From Chloroflexota bacterium (lineage in GTDB: Bacteria > Chloroflexota > Dormibacteria > Dormibacterales > Dormibacteraceae), in NCBI GenBank assembly GCA_005880695.1, contig VBGR01000039.1, positions 1 to 49,055 on the forward strand: a stretch of DNA of 49,055 bases, given 5' to 3'. Made by a program: the position numbers and the translations under genes. Each line of letters begins with the position of its first letter. Position 1 is the first letter of the stretch. Below the pieces are notes generated by a model. That model searched no databases and was not told the origin of the DNA. It saw nothing but the letters and a program-made list of their open reading frames with translations. Shown one piece after another: positions 7,798 to 16,236 of the stretch.

Positions 7798-8850
7798 GTG
7801 GACAATCCAAGAGCGACCCGGATCGGTCTCGTCCTCGGCGCCGGCGGCGTGCTGGGCGGGGCCTGGATGGCCGGCGCTCTCCACGCCATCGCCGACCGAA
7901 CGCGTTTCTATCCCCGCCACGCCGAGTACATCGTCGGCACCTCTGCCGGCTCGGTCCTGGCGGCGCTCGGAGCAGCCGGCGTCCCGCCCTGGCTGCTGAT
8001 CCCGGAAAGCTCCGCGAACATCTATCACGGGCTGATCGACGCCGACGGCAATCTGGAGCTGGCGGGCGACCTCTGGGCTCGCATCGTCAGGCGCACACAT
8101 CTCGGACTGCCAAGCCTGCGGCCAGGCTCGGTGTCACTGGTGCGGTCGGCTTTTGGGCAGCCCGGCTGGACCGGCGTCATGCGGGTCCTGACCGGCCTGC
8201 TGCCGGCCGGTTTCATCTCGACGGACCCGATCAAGGAGACGATCCGCTGGGTCGCCCCCAGGGGCGGGTGGGTGCAACACCCGAACTGCTGGATCGTGGC
8301 CTGTGACTATGCCAGCGGCGAGCGCGTGGTCTTCGGCCGCGACGCCGAAGCTGACATCGGTCAGGCCGTGGCCGCCTCTTGCGCCATCCCGGGTTTCTAC
8401 TGTCCGGAGCAGATCGGCGAGCGCTTCTACATCGATGGCGGCCTGCACTCGATGTCGAACGCGGACCTCCTCTTCGGGCTCGATCTCGACCTCGTGGTCT
8501 GCTTGAACCCTCTCTCCGCGAGGCACGGGTTCGCCGGCTGGGACCCGGTGAACCGGATGGCGGAGGTCACCCGGCGAGCGGTCGCCCGGCAGCTGGATGC
8601 TGAGGTCGCCACGCTGCGCGACCAGGGCACTCCGGTGCTCGTCCTGGAGCCGACGCCCGACGACCTGGCCGCCATCGGCGCCAACGTCATGGACGAGCGG
8701 CGGCGCGCGAAGGTGCTGGAGGTTGCCATCCGGACGACCACTGCCCAGCTCGAGATGCCCGGCCTGGCGCCGCTCGTTGCCTCTCTCCAGCGAAAGGAAC
8801 CGTCGCGACCTCGCCGGCGGCTCCAGCCCCGCCTCCGCCCCGCCGTCTAA
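7798..8850 (+). CDS. Patatin-like phospholipase / RssA-type serine hydrolase
   Basis: 350 aa from a GTG at 7798. The N terminus has the oxyanion-hole loop GAGGVLGGAW (residues 14-23), then the nucleophile elbow GTSAG (Ser49), and later YIDGG with the catalytic Asp213, making the Ser-Asp dyad of patatins. There is no signal peptide, so it is probably cytoplasmic or membrane-associated. By family it hydrolyses acyl ester bonds of membrane lipids. The last ~25 residues are Arg/Pro-rich and not conserved. It is a single-gene unit, convergent with treY. The natural substrate is unknown. Confidence 0.88.
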   Translation: MDNPRATRIGLVLGAGGVLGGAWMAGALHAIADRTRFYPRHAEYIVGTSAGSVLAALGAAGVPPWLLIPESSANIYHGLIDADGNLELAGDLWARIVRRTHLGLPSLRPGSVSLVRSAFGQPGWTGVMRVLTGLLPAGFISTDPIKETIRWVAPRGGWVQHPNCWIVACDYASGERVVFGRDAEADIGQAVAASCAIPGFYCPEQIGERFYIDGGLHSMSNADLLFGLDLDLVVCLNPLSARHGFAGWDPVNRMAEVTRRAVARQLDAEVATLRDQGTPVLVLEPTPDDLAAIGANVMDERRRAKVLEVAIRTTTAQLEMPGLAPLVASLQRKEPSRPRRRLQPRLRPAV

Positions 8851-8944
8851 ACGCCACCCAGCCTTCGCTATCGACGCGTTTGGCGCCCGACACGCGAAAT
8901 CTCCCGCCGAATTACGCATCGCTGGCGCCAATCGTGCTGAATCT

Positions 8945-11443
8945 TCAGGTGGTCCCGGTCGCCAGGAGCGAGACCGGGAAATCGCTGAGTAGCGCTCCGA
9001 CGGGCTGCTCACCGCCCGCCGTCGACCGGCCGGTCAGCTCGCACCGCCACTCGCCCGCGGGCAGCCGGACCGTCGTGTCCGCCCAATCGCCCGCCAGGCC
9101 GATCAGGAGCCTCGGCGCCAGTGTGACGGCGCCAGCGCCTCGCGCGAAGGCCACCAGGTGTTCCGCCCGGCTCCCGGTCACGGTCAGTCTCTCGTAAGCA
9201 GCGCCTTCCCTGAAGATCTCGGGTCGCCGCCGCCGCAAGCCGAGAGCCCGGGCTACCACGAGCAGCTTGGGCAACCCTTCGGCGCGGCGCGCCCAGGCCG
9301 CTTCCGCCGTCAGGCCGGGAACTTCGGCGAGGAGGCGCCGCCGGAGCTCGAAGTCCACCGGGCGCCGGTTGTCCGGGTCGACGAGGCTCAGGTCCCAGAG
9401 CTCACTGCCCTGATAGAGGTCCGGGACGCCCGGCGCGGTGAGTGCGATCAGCTTCTGCGCGAGCGAATTCACCCACCCGGGCTCCAGCAGCGGCCGGACG
9501 AAGCGGTCGAGGTCGGCACAAAAGCCAGCGTCGCTCAGGGTCGCCGTGACGAACCCGCGCAGAGCGGCTTCGAAGGCCTGGTCGGGACTGGTCCAGGACG
9601 TGCGCAGCTTTGCCTCTCGGGCGGCCTTCTCCATGTAGGCGAGAGCCCGGTCAAGCGAAAGCGGATGAGCGCCGACGAGGGTCTGGTAGTAGAGATACTC
9701 GGTGTTGCGGTCGGGCCACTCGTCCGCGCGGTGGCGCTCGTTGTGAGCGGACCAACGCCGCACGGCGCTCTCCCACTCGACCGGCAGCTCGGAGAGCAGA
9801 GAGAGCCGGGCGCGCACATCCTCGCTGCGTTTCGTGTCGTGCGTCGAGGTGCCCAGCATCGCGGCAGGCCAGCGCTGAGCCCGCCCTTCGAGGTCGCAGT
9901 GAAAATCGTCGAGGCGCGTCCCGAACCGCGCCGGATCGCCTCCGACCTCGTTCAGGGAGGCGAGCCGGTTGTACCTGTAGAAGGCCGTGTCTTCGAGACC
10001 CTTGGCCATCACCGCACCGGTTGTCTGCTGGAAGCGTCCCAGCAGCTGCGCTTCGTCTTCACCCCGCTGGCGGTCCAGCAGGATGTCGGCAAGGAAGTCG
10101 AAGAGATGAGCGTCCAGGTCGGGCCGCCGTTTTTTCGCGGCCTCCACCGCGCCTTCGATCCGAGCCTGATCCTCCTCCCGTAGCGGTCGCCCGGGCCGCA
10201 CGTAGGTCCGGTAGACAGGGAGCGCGGCCATCGTCTCGATCAGCACCTGGCGGACTTCCGAGCGCGTGAAGTCGCGGTAGCGACGATTGGCCTCGCAGAT
10301 CTTCAAAAGCCTGGCTGTCAGGAGGTTGAGCTCGCTCGCCAGCAGCTCCGTGACCGCGAAGCGCTGGGCCTCATACGCCACCTCCTGGAAGGGCCGAGTC
10401 TCGCCAGTGAAGTCGGCATAGAAGCGCGTCATCGGCGCCTCGCCGGCGGGATCGACGAAGAGTCCGCCGAGCAGGTTCAGAAACTCGTACCCGGTCGTGC
10501 CCGCGACCGGCCAGCTCGCGGGCAGCTCTTCGTCCGCTGCCAGGATCTTCTCGACTACGACCCAGGTTCGTGGCGCCGCCTCCTGCAGGCGGCGCAGGTA
10601 TTGCTCCGGGTCGCGCAGACCGTCGGGGTGGTCGATGCGCAGTCCAGCGACCACGCCGGCGGCCAGCCAGCGCAGAACCATGCCGTTTGTGGCCAGAAAA
10701 ACGTCCTCGTCCTCGACGCGAATCGCGGCCAGGGTGTCGATGTCGAAGAATCGCCTGTAGTCGAGCTCCGAGCGCCCGGCCCGCCACCAGGCCAGGCGAT
10801 AGTTCTGGCGTTCGAGCAGCTCATGGAGGAGCTCACGGTCCGCGTTGGCGGCGGCGATCAGGCGGCCGGGATCCTCGCCCGCGTACGAGTTCGGGTCGAT
10901 CGGCAGCACCTGCTCGTGATAGCGCACCACGACCTCGTCCCCGTCGCGTTCGAGGCGGAGCTCGCCGGCGTCCAGAACCCGGCCGTAGTGGTCGCCCAGG
11001 ATCGGCATCAGGATCTTGTTGCGGTTGCGCGCCTCGGGCGGGTCCCAGTCGACGTCGAAGAAGTGCGCATAGCGGCTTGCCGGACCCTTCTTCAAGACGT
11101 CCCACCACCAGGTGTTGCGCCGATCGGCGATCGACATGTGGTTGGGCACCACGTCGAGCACCTGTCCCAAGCCCAGCCCCCGCAGGGTCCGGCTGAAGAG
11201 GGCGTGGCCATCAGCACCGCCCAGCTCGTCATTCACCTGCCAGTGGTTGACGACGTCGTAGCCATGGCTGGAGCCGCGCGCCGCCTGCAGATAGGGCGAG
11301 CAGTAGGCGTGGCTCACACCGAGGCCGGCCAGGTAAGGCGCGATCGCGGCCGCGGCTTCGAACCCGAAGCCAGCCTGGAGCTGGAGGCGGTAGGTGGAAG
11401 CGGGAGAGGCCGGGGCGGTCAACCCGTCCGGCGGCGTGTCCAT
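8945..11443 (-). CDS. treY: Maltooligosyl trehalose synthase (TreY)
   Basis: 832 aa, GH13 family. It converts the reducing end of a maltooligosaccharide to a trehalosyl unit by intramolecular transglycosylation, which TreZ then releases. Visible motifs: STYRLQL near the N terminus, DVVPNHMS (region I), GLRIDHPDGL with nucleophile Asp271, VVVEKIL with acid/base Glu298, and STHDTKRSED. Length and motif order match TreY and exclude plain alpha-amylases. No treZ or treX is in this window. The ATG at 11443 has no good Shine-Dalgarno. The C-terminal ~80 residues are the small beta domain. Confidence 0.95.
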   Translation of the reverse strand: MDTPPDGLTAPASPASTYRLQLQAGFGFEAAAAIAPYLAGLGVSHAYCSPYLQAARGSSHGYDVVNHWQVNDELGGADGHALFSRTLRGLGLGQVLDVVPNHMSIADRRNTWWWDVLKKGPASRYAHFFDVDWDPPEARNRNKILMPILGDHYGRVLDAGELRLERDGDEVVVRYHEQVLPIDPNSYAGEDPGRLIAAANADRELLHELLERQNYRLAWWRAGRSELDYRRFFDIDTLAAIRVEDEDVFLATNGMVLRWLAAGVVAGLRIDHPDGLRDPEQYLRRLQEAAPRTWVVVEKILAADEELPASWPVAGTTGYEFLNLLGGLFVDPAGEAPMTRFYADFTGETRPFQEVAYEAQRFAVTELLASELNLLTARLLKICEANRRYRDFTRSEVRQVLIETMAALPVYRTYVRPGRPLREEDQARIEGAVEAAKKRRPDLDAHLFDFLADILLDRQRGEDEAQLLGRFQQTTGAVMAKGLEDTAFYRYNRLASLNEVGGDPARFGTRLDDFHCDLEGRAQRWPAAMLGTSTHDTKRSEDVRARLSLLSELPVEWESAVRRWSAHNERHRADEWPDRNTEYLYYQTLVGAHPLSLDRALAYMEKAAREAKLRTSWTSPDQAFEAALRGFVTATLSDAGFCADLDRFVRPLLEPGWVNSLAQKLIALTAPGVPDLYQGSELWDLSLVDPDNRRPVDFELRRRLLAEVPGLTAEAAWARRAEGLPKLLVVARALGLRRRRPEIFREGAAYERLTVTGSRAEHLVAFARGAGAVTLAPRLLIGLAGDWADTTVRLPAGEWRCELTGRSTAGGEQPVGALLSDFPVSLLATGTT

Positions 11444-11513
11444 TCGAACTCTAGCTATAGCAGGACCGGAGACCTCAAATGGGCTCCTTCGGACACCTGG
11501 CCGACCTCATTGT

Positions 11514-11544
11514 TTGACAGAGGGACTATCAGATTATGTATACT
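11514..11544 (+). promoter_or_regulatory. Sigma-70-type promoter of the small hydrophobic protein
   Basis: TTGACA at 11514-11519 and TATACT at 11539-11544 are separated by 19 bp, in an AT-rich patch that stands out from the GC-rich surroundings. The expected start near 11551 would give a leader of ~35 nt ending in GGAGG and the ATG. Confidence 0.65.
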
Positions 11545-11586
11545 GGGGGCCTAGGAAATTCTCCGGCTGAGGAGGTGTTTTATTCC

Positions 11587-11751
11587 ATGATGGCGGCTCT
11601 GATCGTCCTGGTTCTGATCTTGCTTCTGTTCGGGGGTGGCGGCTTTTTTGTGCAGGCCCTTTGGTATGTGCTGGTCGCCGCAGTCATCCTCTGGCTGATC
11701 GGCTTCTTCGTCCGCTCGGCCGAGGGCGGAGGCAGCTGGTACCGCTGGTAA
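11587..11751 (+). CDS. Small hydrophobic membrane protein
   Basis: 54 aa from the ATG at 11587 (a second ATG follows at 11590); GGAGG at 11571-11575 precedes it by 11 nt. It consists of two hydrophobic helices (residues 2-15 and ~20-42) joined by a glycine run, GGGG, and ends in a short polar tail with GGGSWYRW. Similar short hydrophobic proteins with a Gly-rich turn and a WLIGFF motif are common in soil actinobacteria and relatives; their role is unknown, possibly in envelope stress. It has its own promoter and terminator, so it is an independent unit and probably well expressed. Confidence 0.8.
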   Translation: MMAALIVLVLILLLFGGGGFFVQALWYVLVAAVILWLIGFFVRSAEGGGSWYRW

Positions 11752-11767
11752 CTTCGCGGTAGCAAGG

Positions 11768-11803
11768 GAGGCGGTGGCCCACTAGCGGCCGCCGCCTCTT
11801 TAC
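11768..11803 (+). terminator. Intrinsic terminator after the small hydrophobic protein
   Basis: A 12-bp stem GAGGCGGTGGCC / GGCCGCCGCCTC (one G-T wobble), with a 7-nt loop, is followed by TTTA. It lies 16 bp after the stop codon. Confidence 0.75.
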
Positions 11804-11816
11804 ATTTCTGTCGGAA

Positions 11817-13064
11817 ATGACCGAGCGATCGCGCGTGGTCATCGTCGGGGCAGGGTTTGCCGGACTCACAGCCGCCCGGGCGCTCAAGCGCGCGCACGTC
11901 AGCGTGCTCCTGCTCGACCGCGTCAACTTCCACACCTTCACGCCACTTCTCTACCAGGTGGCGTCGGCCCTCCTCGACCCTTCCGAAATCGCGCACCCCG
12001 TGCGAGACATCGTCCGCCCGCTCCGCAACGTCGAAGCTCGGCTTGCGGAGGTGACCGCGGTCGACCTCCACGGGCGCGCCGTCGAGACCTCGGCGGGTCG
12101 GGTCGCCTTCAACTATCTGGTCCTTGCGGCCGGGAGCGTCAACAACTTCTACGGCATCGAAGGGATGGCCGAGGCCTCCTTCGGCCTGAAGCACCTGGAC
12201 CAGGCTCTGTCGCTCCGCAACCGGATCCTGGAACAGTTCGAGAAAGCCGCCTGGGCCAAGGACCCACGACGACGGCGGGCGCTGCTCACGTTTGCTGTAG
12301 TCGGCGGCGGGCCCACGGGCGTCGAGTTCACGGGCGCGGTCCAGGAGCTGATCCGCAATGTGCTGCAAAAGGACTTTCCGGAACTGGACGTCGCGGAGGC
12401 GCGCGTCGTCCTGGTCGAGGCTGCCGACCACCTGCTGGGCGCGTTCGATCCGAAGCTGCGCGAGGACGCCCTCCGCCGGCTCGAGCGCAAAGGCGCCGAG
12501 GTGCTCCTGAGGAAGGAGGTGAAACGCGTCGTCCGCGGGCGTCTCGAGCTGGGAGACGGCGAGAAGATCGAGGCGGGCACGGTGATCTGGACCGCCGGCG
12601 TCAAGGCGAACGACCTCGCCCGCTCGCTCGGCCTCGAAGCCGGCAAAGCCGCGACCGTAAGAGTCGAACCCACGCTGCAGCTGCCAGGCCACCCCGAGGC
12701 GTTCGCAATCGGCGACATGGCTTACCTCGAGCAGGGCGGCCAGGCCCTGCCCATGCTCATCCCTGTGGCGATGCAGCAGGCTCGCCACGTGGCGCGGGCG
12801 ATCGACGGCATGACCCGTGGACGCGCCCCCCGGCCATTCCACTACGCCGATCCAGGAATGATGGCCACGATCGGCCGCAACGCCGGCATCGCCCAGCTCG
12901 GGCCGGTCCGGATCGACGGCTTTCCAGGCTGGTTGCTCTGGCTCGGCTTCCATCTCCTCCAAATCATCACGCTGCGAGCCAAGCTGGTCGTGCTCGTGAA
13001 CTGGACCTGGGACTACTTCTTCCTGGACCGCCCGATACGGCTGCTGGTCAGGGCTTCTCGCTGA
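11817..13064 (+). CDS. ndh: Type II NADH dehydrogenase (NDH-2)
   Basis: 415 aa. It is a single-subunit, non-pumping flavoenzyme that oxidises NADH and reduces membrane quinone. Two Rossmann dinucleotide folds are visible: GAGFAG at residues 11-16 for FAD and GGGPTG at 163-168 for NADH. Between them are the NFHTFTPLLYQVA motif and the AAGSVNNFYG flavin-contact region; IGDMA marks the second FAD contact. The C-terminal ~50 residues are hydrophobic (GWLLWLGFHLLQI) and amphipathic, consistent with membrane attachment. Its 3' end overlaps the convergent LarA-like gene by 17 bp. No other respiratory genes flank it on this strand. Confidence 0.93.
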   Translation: MTERSRVVIVGAGFAGLTAARALKRAHVSVLLLDRVNFHTFTPLLYQVASALLDPSEIAHPVRDIVRPLRNVEARLAEVTAVDLHGRAVETSAGRVAFNYLVLAAGSVNNFYGIEGMAEASFGLKHLDQALSLRNRILEQFEKAAWAKDPRRRRALLTFAVVGGGPTGVEFTGAVQELIRNVLQKDFPELDVAEARVVLVEAADHLLGAFDPKLREDALRRLERKGAEVLLRKEVKRVVRGRLELGDGEKIEAGTVIWTAGVKANDLARSLGLEAGKAATVRVEPTLQLPGHPEAFAIGDMAYLEQGGQALPMLIPVAMQQARHVARAIDGMTRGRAPRPFHYADPGMMATIGRNAGIAQLGPVRIDGFPGWLLWLGFHLLQIITLRAKLVVLVNWTWDYFFLDRPIRLLVRASR

Positions 13065-14424
13065 GGCCTGCCAGGTGGGCCACGAAACCGGGCAGCGGGG
13101 CGAGCCGGCCGGCGCTGTCAAACGGCAACGGGCGTGCCGCCGAAAGGATCTCCAGGTCGCCACGCGAGGCGGAGCCTTCGAGCAGCGCCGGGCTCACAGC
13201 GATCGTCTCCGTGTGCAGGGTATCGGCGATCCAGGCCAGCCGGAGCGGCTCGGTGGCGGTCCGCCCGCTGGTCGCTATGGCAGCCAGGACGGCGTCGCGG
13301 TCGGTGGGCAGGATCATGGGTAGCTGGCCGCGCTCGAGTCCGACGATGCCGGCCGTGAACGCGTTCGCGTAGAGCGAGGCCAGGTCCACCTTCTCGGCCA
13401 GCCGCACCGGTATGAACTCGGCCAGGCCGATGCCCGCCGCGTTGCCGTGGGATGCGTCGGTCAGGTCGAGGGGAACGATCGAAGCGATGCGGGTTCCCGC
13501 CGGTTCCTCCTCCCCCGGTATCCGGAGGCGGTTGATCACGTTGGTGTCCATTCCGGTACCGCTGATGTCCTTGCCCATCCGGTCCACCACCAGCACGTCG
13601 ATGACGTCGAACGGGATCTTCGGCATCAGCTCGTAGGCCCGGCGCAGCAGCTTCTCCTCCAGCGGTCCGGCGATCTCCGAACCAAGCAGGCCGTGCACCT
13701 CGGCTGTCTGGTCCAGCGAGTTCTCGATCACGACCAGGCCACCCACGAGGATCCCCCGGGCGACGAGGAAGCGAGCCACCTCGGGCATCACATCCCGCAG
13801 CCCGCGCACACCCGCGGCGTGGATCTGCTGGGCGCCGCGCTGCTTACCGAGCCCGATCGCCGCCATCTTGGCCGGACCGCTCTCGATGGTGCCGCTGAAG
13901 TCGGTGTGCGGCTTGACCCGGTTGATGACCAGGACCCTGCCCGCCTCGACCACGTTCCGGTCGAGATGGACCGGCACGCCCGCGACCTGACCCAGCTCGA
14001 CGGTCTCCATCGTGGCGCGCACCTGGACCCCGAGCCGAGCCTCGTCGATGCCATAGTCGGCCAGCACCGCCGCCTGGCCGGCAGCCGTCGCGCCGCCATG
14101 GCTGCCCATGGCCGGCACGATGAAAGGCTCAAAGCCGGAGGCCTGAAGCGCCCGCAAGGCAACCCGCACGATAGTTCCGAGCTCAGCGATGCCCCGGCTG
14201 CCCACGCCGACCGCCAGCGGCCCCTTCGGCTCGATGCTTTCGGCCAGCCTCCGGACAGCAGTTTCGACAGCGACCTCGAGGTTTTCCAGGCGGGGCGGCG
14301 CCAGTCGCTGCCGGACGAGCCCGACCGGAGGGGGCGCGAGCTTGCTGTACAGCTCGCTCGCCAACCGCTCGAGCGCCGGCAGCGCCGCCTTAAGGTCGAG
14401 GCGAGCAGAGCTCGTCTCAAGCAT
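13048..14424 (-). CDS. LarA-like (lactate racemase domain, DUF2088) protein
   Basis: 458 aa from the ATG at 14424, chosen because a -10 box lies 7 nt upstream; the longer open frame would cover the divergent receiver gene. The N-terminal half is the DUF2088 fold of the nickel-pincer racemase LarA. His109 (GSHGGAT), His173 (RVKPH), Lys186 (GPAKM) and His202 fall near His108, His174, Lys184 and His200 of Lactobacillus plantarum LarA, which hold the Ni-pincer cofactor and act as bases. An isomerase or epimerase acting on a 2-hydroxy acid or sugar acid is possible. The cofactor genes larB, larC and larE are not in the window. The substrate is unknown. Confidence 0.75.
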   Translation of the reverse strand: MLETSSARLDLKAALPALERLASELYSKLAPPPVGLVRQRLAPPRLENLEVAVETAVRRLAESIEPKGPLAVGVGSRGIAELGTIVRVALRALQASGFEPFIVPAMGSHGGATAAGQAAVLADYGIDEARLGVQVRATMETVELGQVAGVPVHLDRNVVEAGRVLVINRVKPHTDFSGTIESGPAKMAAIGLGKQRGAQQIHAAGVRGLRDVMPEVARFLVARGILVGGLVVIENSLDQTAEVHGLLGSEIAGPLEEKLLRRAYELMPKIPFDVIDVLVVDRMGKDISGTGMDTNVINRLRIPGEEEPAGTRIASIVPLDLTDASHGNAAGIGLAEFIPVRLAEKVDLASLYANAFTAGIVGLERGQLPMILPTDRDAVLAAIATSGRTATEPLRLAWIADTLHTETIAVSPALLEGSASRGDLEILSAARPLPFDSAGRLAPLPGFVAHLAGLSEKP

Positions 14425-14431
14425 GAAAGTC

Positions 14432-14437
14432 AGGATA
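14432..14437 (-). promoter_or_regulatory. -10 box of the LarA-like gene
   Basis: TATCCT on the minus strand is 7 nt before the ATG at 14424, pointing to a leaderless transcript. Confidence 0.45.
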
Positions 14438-14468
14438 GCCTCGCCCGGCAACGCCGGCGTCCGGGAAT

Positions 14469-14497
14469 TTGAAGCCCGCCACGACCCACCGTAGAAT
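14469..14497 (+). promoter_or_regulatory. Sigma-70-type promoter of the receiver/TM2 operon
   Basis: TTGAAG at 14469-14474, a 17-bp spacer, then TAGAAT at 14492-14497. Transcription would start near 14504, leaving a leader of about 23 nt that contains GGGGAGG at 14515-14521, 5 nt before the GTG. Confidence 0.65.
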
Positions 14498-14526
14498 TTC
14501 AGGTCCATGGGTGTGGGGAGGCTTGC

Positions 14527-14928
14527 GTGAGCGCGCTGCCGGCTGAGCCGATGCAGCCGCGGATCGAGCGTAACCCGGTCCTCATCGCCGACGACGACCC
14601 GGACGTGCGCACGATGGTACGCATGCTGCTCGAGCTCGATGGCCACGTGGTCATCGAGGCGAAGGACGGAACCTCGGCCTGGGAGATGATCGAGACCCAC
14701 GGTCCGAGCGTCGTCGTGGCCGATGTCCAGATGCCGGGCCTGACCGGGCTCCAGCTCTGCCGTAAGGTCAGATCGAGCGGACGCGACGGCGTCAAGATCA
14801 TCGTCTACACGGCCGGGATGGCGACCCGGCAGGAGTCCCTGGAGGCGGGTTGTGACGCCTACTTCCTGAAGACCGACCCCTTACCTCAGCTGCGCGAGAC
14901 CGTCCGCCGCTTCTACGACCCGACCTGA
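14527..14928 (+). CDS. Stand-alone receiver-domain response regulator
   Basis: 133 aa from a GTG with a strong GGGGAGG 5 nt upstream. It is one CheY-like receiver: acidic pocket ADDDPD (residues 21-26), phospho-acceptor Asp66 in VVVADVQMPG, switch Thr95 (IIVYTAG) and Lys115 (FLKTD). No output domain follows, so it must signal by protein contact or phosphotransfer. No kinase is adjacent; the orphan kinase at 4572-6155 is a possible but unproven partner. It is followed after 1 bp by the TM2 protein, so the two are translationally coupled. Confidence 0.92.
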   Translation: MSALPAEPMQPRIERNPVLIADDDPDVRTMVRMLLELDGHVVIEAKDGTSAWEMIETHGPSVVVADVQMPGLTGLQLCRKVRSSGRDGVKIIVYTAGMATRQESLEAGCDAYFLKTDPLPQLRETVRRFYDPT

Positions 14929-14929
14929 G

Positions 14930-15268
14930 GTGACGCAGGGACCGCAGTACCCACTGCCACCGCCCCCGCCCGGGCCGCCCGCACCGACCCAGCAGCAGTG
15001 GCCAGGCCAGCCTGCGTCCCAGCCTCCTGCTGCCGCGCGCAAGAACCCGACAGTCAGCCTGATCTGCTCCCTGCTGCTCCCGGGCGTCGGCCAGATGGTC
15101 AACGGCGAGACCGGCAAGGGAATCCTCATGCTGGCCGGCTGGATCGTCTGCTGGCTGCTCTTCCTGACGCTGGTGCCGATCCTGATCGCGATCGGCATCT
15201 GGGTCTGGGCGATGGTCGACGCCTACCGCGGGGCGGTGCGCTGGAACATCGCCCGAGGGCTCGGCTAG
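14930..15268 (+). CDS. TM2-domain membrane protein with Pro-rich N terminus
   Basis: 112 aa from the GTG one base after the receiver stop. Residues 1-38 are Pro/Gln-rich and presumably disordered. Residues ~39-100 form a TM2 domain: KNPTVSLICSLLLPGVGQ, a short polar turn (NGETGKG), then two hydrophobic helices and the closing DAYRG motif. TM2 proteins are inner-membrane proteins of unknown biochemical role. Tight coupling to a receiver suggests that the receiver may act at the membrane, which is inference. Confidence 0.85.
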   Translation: MTQGPQYPLPPPPPGPPAPTQQQWPGQPASQPPAAARKNPTVSLICSLLLPGVGQMVNGETGKGILMLAGWIVCWLLFLTLVPILIAIGIWVWAMVDAYRGAVRWNIARGLG

Positions 15269-15295
15269 CGAACCGCTGCACGCTCCCCTCCCCGA

Positions 15296-15320
15296 CCTCC
15301 CCCCGGTTGAGCGGGGGAGG
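15296..15320. repeat. GC-rich hairpin between convergent operons
   Basis: CCT/AGG and CCCCCG/CGGGGG arms around GTTGAG, with one extra C in the left arm. It lies between the TM2 gene and the exonuclease gene, which converge. It has no T-run on either exit side, so it is only a possible bidirectional terminator. Nothing else is recognised in 15269-15370. Confidence 0.45.
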
Positions 15321-15370
15321 AAATTATTCGGGCGTGAGGTGCCGCTCGGAGCGCCTGTCAAACAGAGCGA

Positions 15371-16231
15371 CTAAGCGTTCGCGGCCAGAGCGGCGAGCAA
15401 GCGGCCGACGGAAGCCTCGATCCCGAGCTCGCGGGTCAGCTTCTCCAGCTTCTCGGGGTCAGCCGGCTTGGCCGGCAGCCCGGGCTGCGGCGGCGGCAGC
15501 TCGATGTTTGTCACCGGCGCCACCACCGTCCGGGCTCGCTTGACGTAGTCGACGATCTCCGGGGACCAGTTCAGGGCGGCCAGCATTCCATCCAGGCCGC
15601 CATAGCGGCGAACCATGCCGGCGGCGGTCTTCTCGCCGATCCCAGGTACGCCCGGCAGCCCATCGGAGGGGTCGCCGCGCAGGATCGCGAAGTCGGCGTA
15701 GGCCCGGCCGGGGATGCCGTAGCGGCGCTCGATCTCGGCTTCGTCGACCTCCTTCAGGCCGCCCTTTTCCGGGTAGAGCACGATCACGTCGCGGTCGCGC
15801 ACAAGCGCAAAGAGGTCGCGATCGCCGCTCGCGATCTCGATCGGCGTCTCGACCTTTGCCACCAGGGAGGCGATCACGTCCTCAGCCTCGAAGTCCTTCG
15901 CGCCGATCACGTTGAGGCCGATGGCGCCCAGCACCGCTTCGATCAGCGGCATCTGCGGCGCGAGCTGAGGTGGGATTGGCTCGGCCACCCGGTGAGACTT
16001 GTAAGTCGGCAGCGCTTTGACGCGCCAGGCCGGCCGCCAGTCCTCGTCGGTGGCGACCGCCAGGGACCGTGGATGCCGCGTCATGAGGAGGCTGGCCAGC
16101 CGGTCCAGCAGCCCACGCACTCCGTTGACGGGGCGGCCGTCGGGCGAGGTCATGGTTACCGGGAGCGCGAAAAAGGCGCGGAAGATCATGCTCGACCCGT
16201 CGACCAGCATCCAGTTGGGCCGGCCGGCCAT
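15371..16231 (-). CDS. Stand-alone 5'-3' exonuclease / flap endonuclease (Pol I N-domain type)
   Basis: 286 aa, about the size of the N-terminal nuclease domain of DNA polymerase I and of phage T5 exonuclease. It has the N-terminal metal motif MLVDGSSMIFRAFFA, the FEAEDVIASL acidic cluster, ASGDRDLFAL, and the helix-hairpin-helix H3TH segment GDPSDGLPGVPGIGEKTA that binds the phosphate backbone. By family it removes RNA primers or 5' flaps with divalent metal. It starts 5 bp after the CoA-transferase stop, so the two are co-transcribed although functionally unrelated. Whether the cell also has a full-length Pol I cannot be told here. Confidence 0.9.
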   Translation of the reverse strand: MAGRPNWMLVDGSSMIFRAFFALPVTMTSPDGRPVNGVRGLLDRLASLLMTRHPRSLAVATDEDWRPAWRVKALPTYKSHRVAEPIPPQLAPQMPLIEAVLGAIGLNVIGAKDFEAEDVIASLVAKVETPIEIASGDRDLFALVRDRDVIVLYPEKGGLKEVDEAEIERRYGIPGRAYADFAILRGDPSDGLPGVPGIGEKTAAGMVRRYGGLDGMLAALNWSPEIVDYVKRARTVVAPVTNIELPPPQPGLPAKPADPEKLEKLTRELGIEASVGRLLAALAANA

Positions 16232-16236
16232 CCGCG

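Noticed and set aside
11580-13163. 527-codon frame on the - strand
   Set aside because: Antisense to NDH-2, whose dinucleotide motifs are intact.
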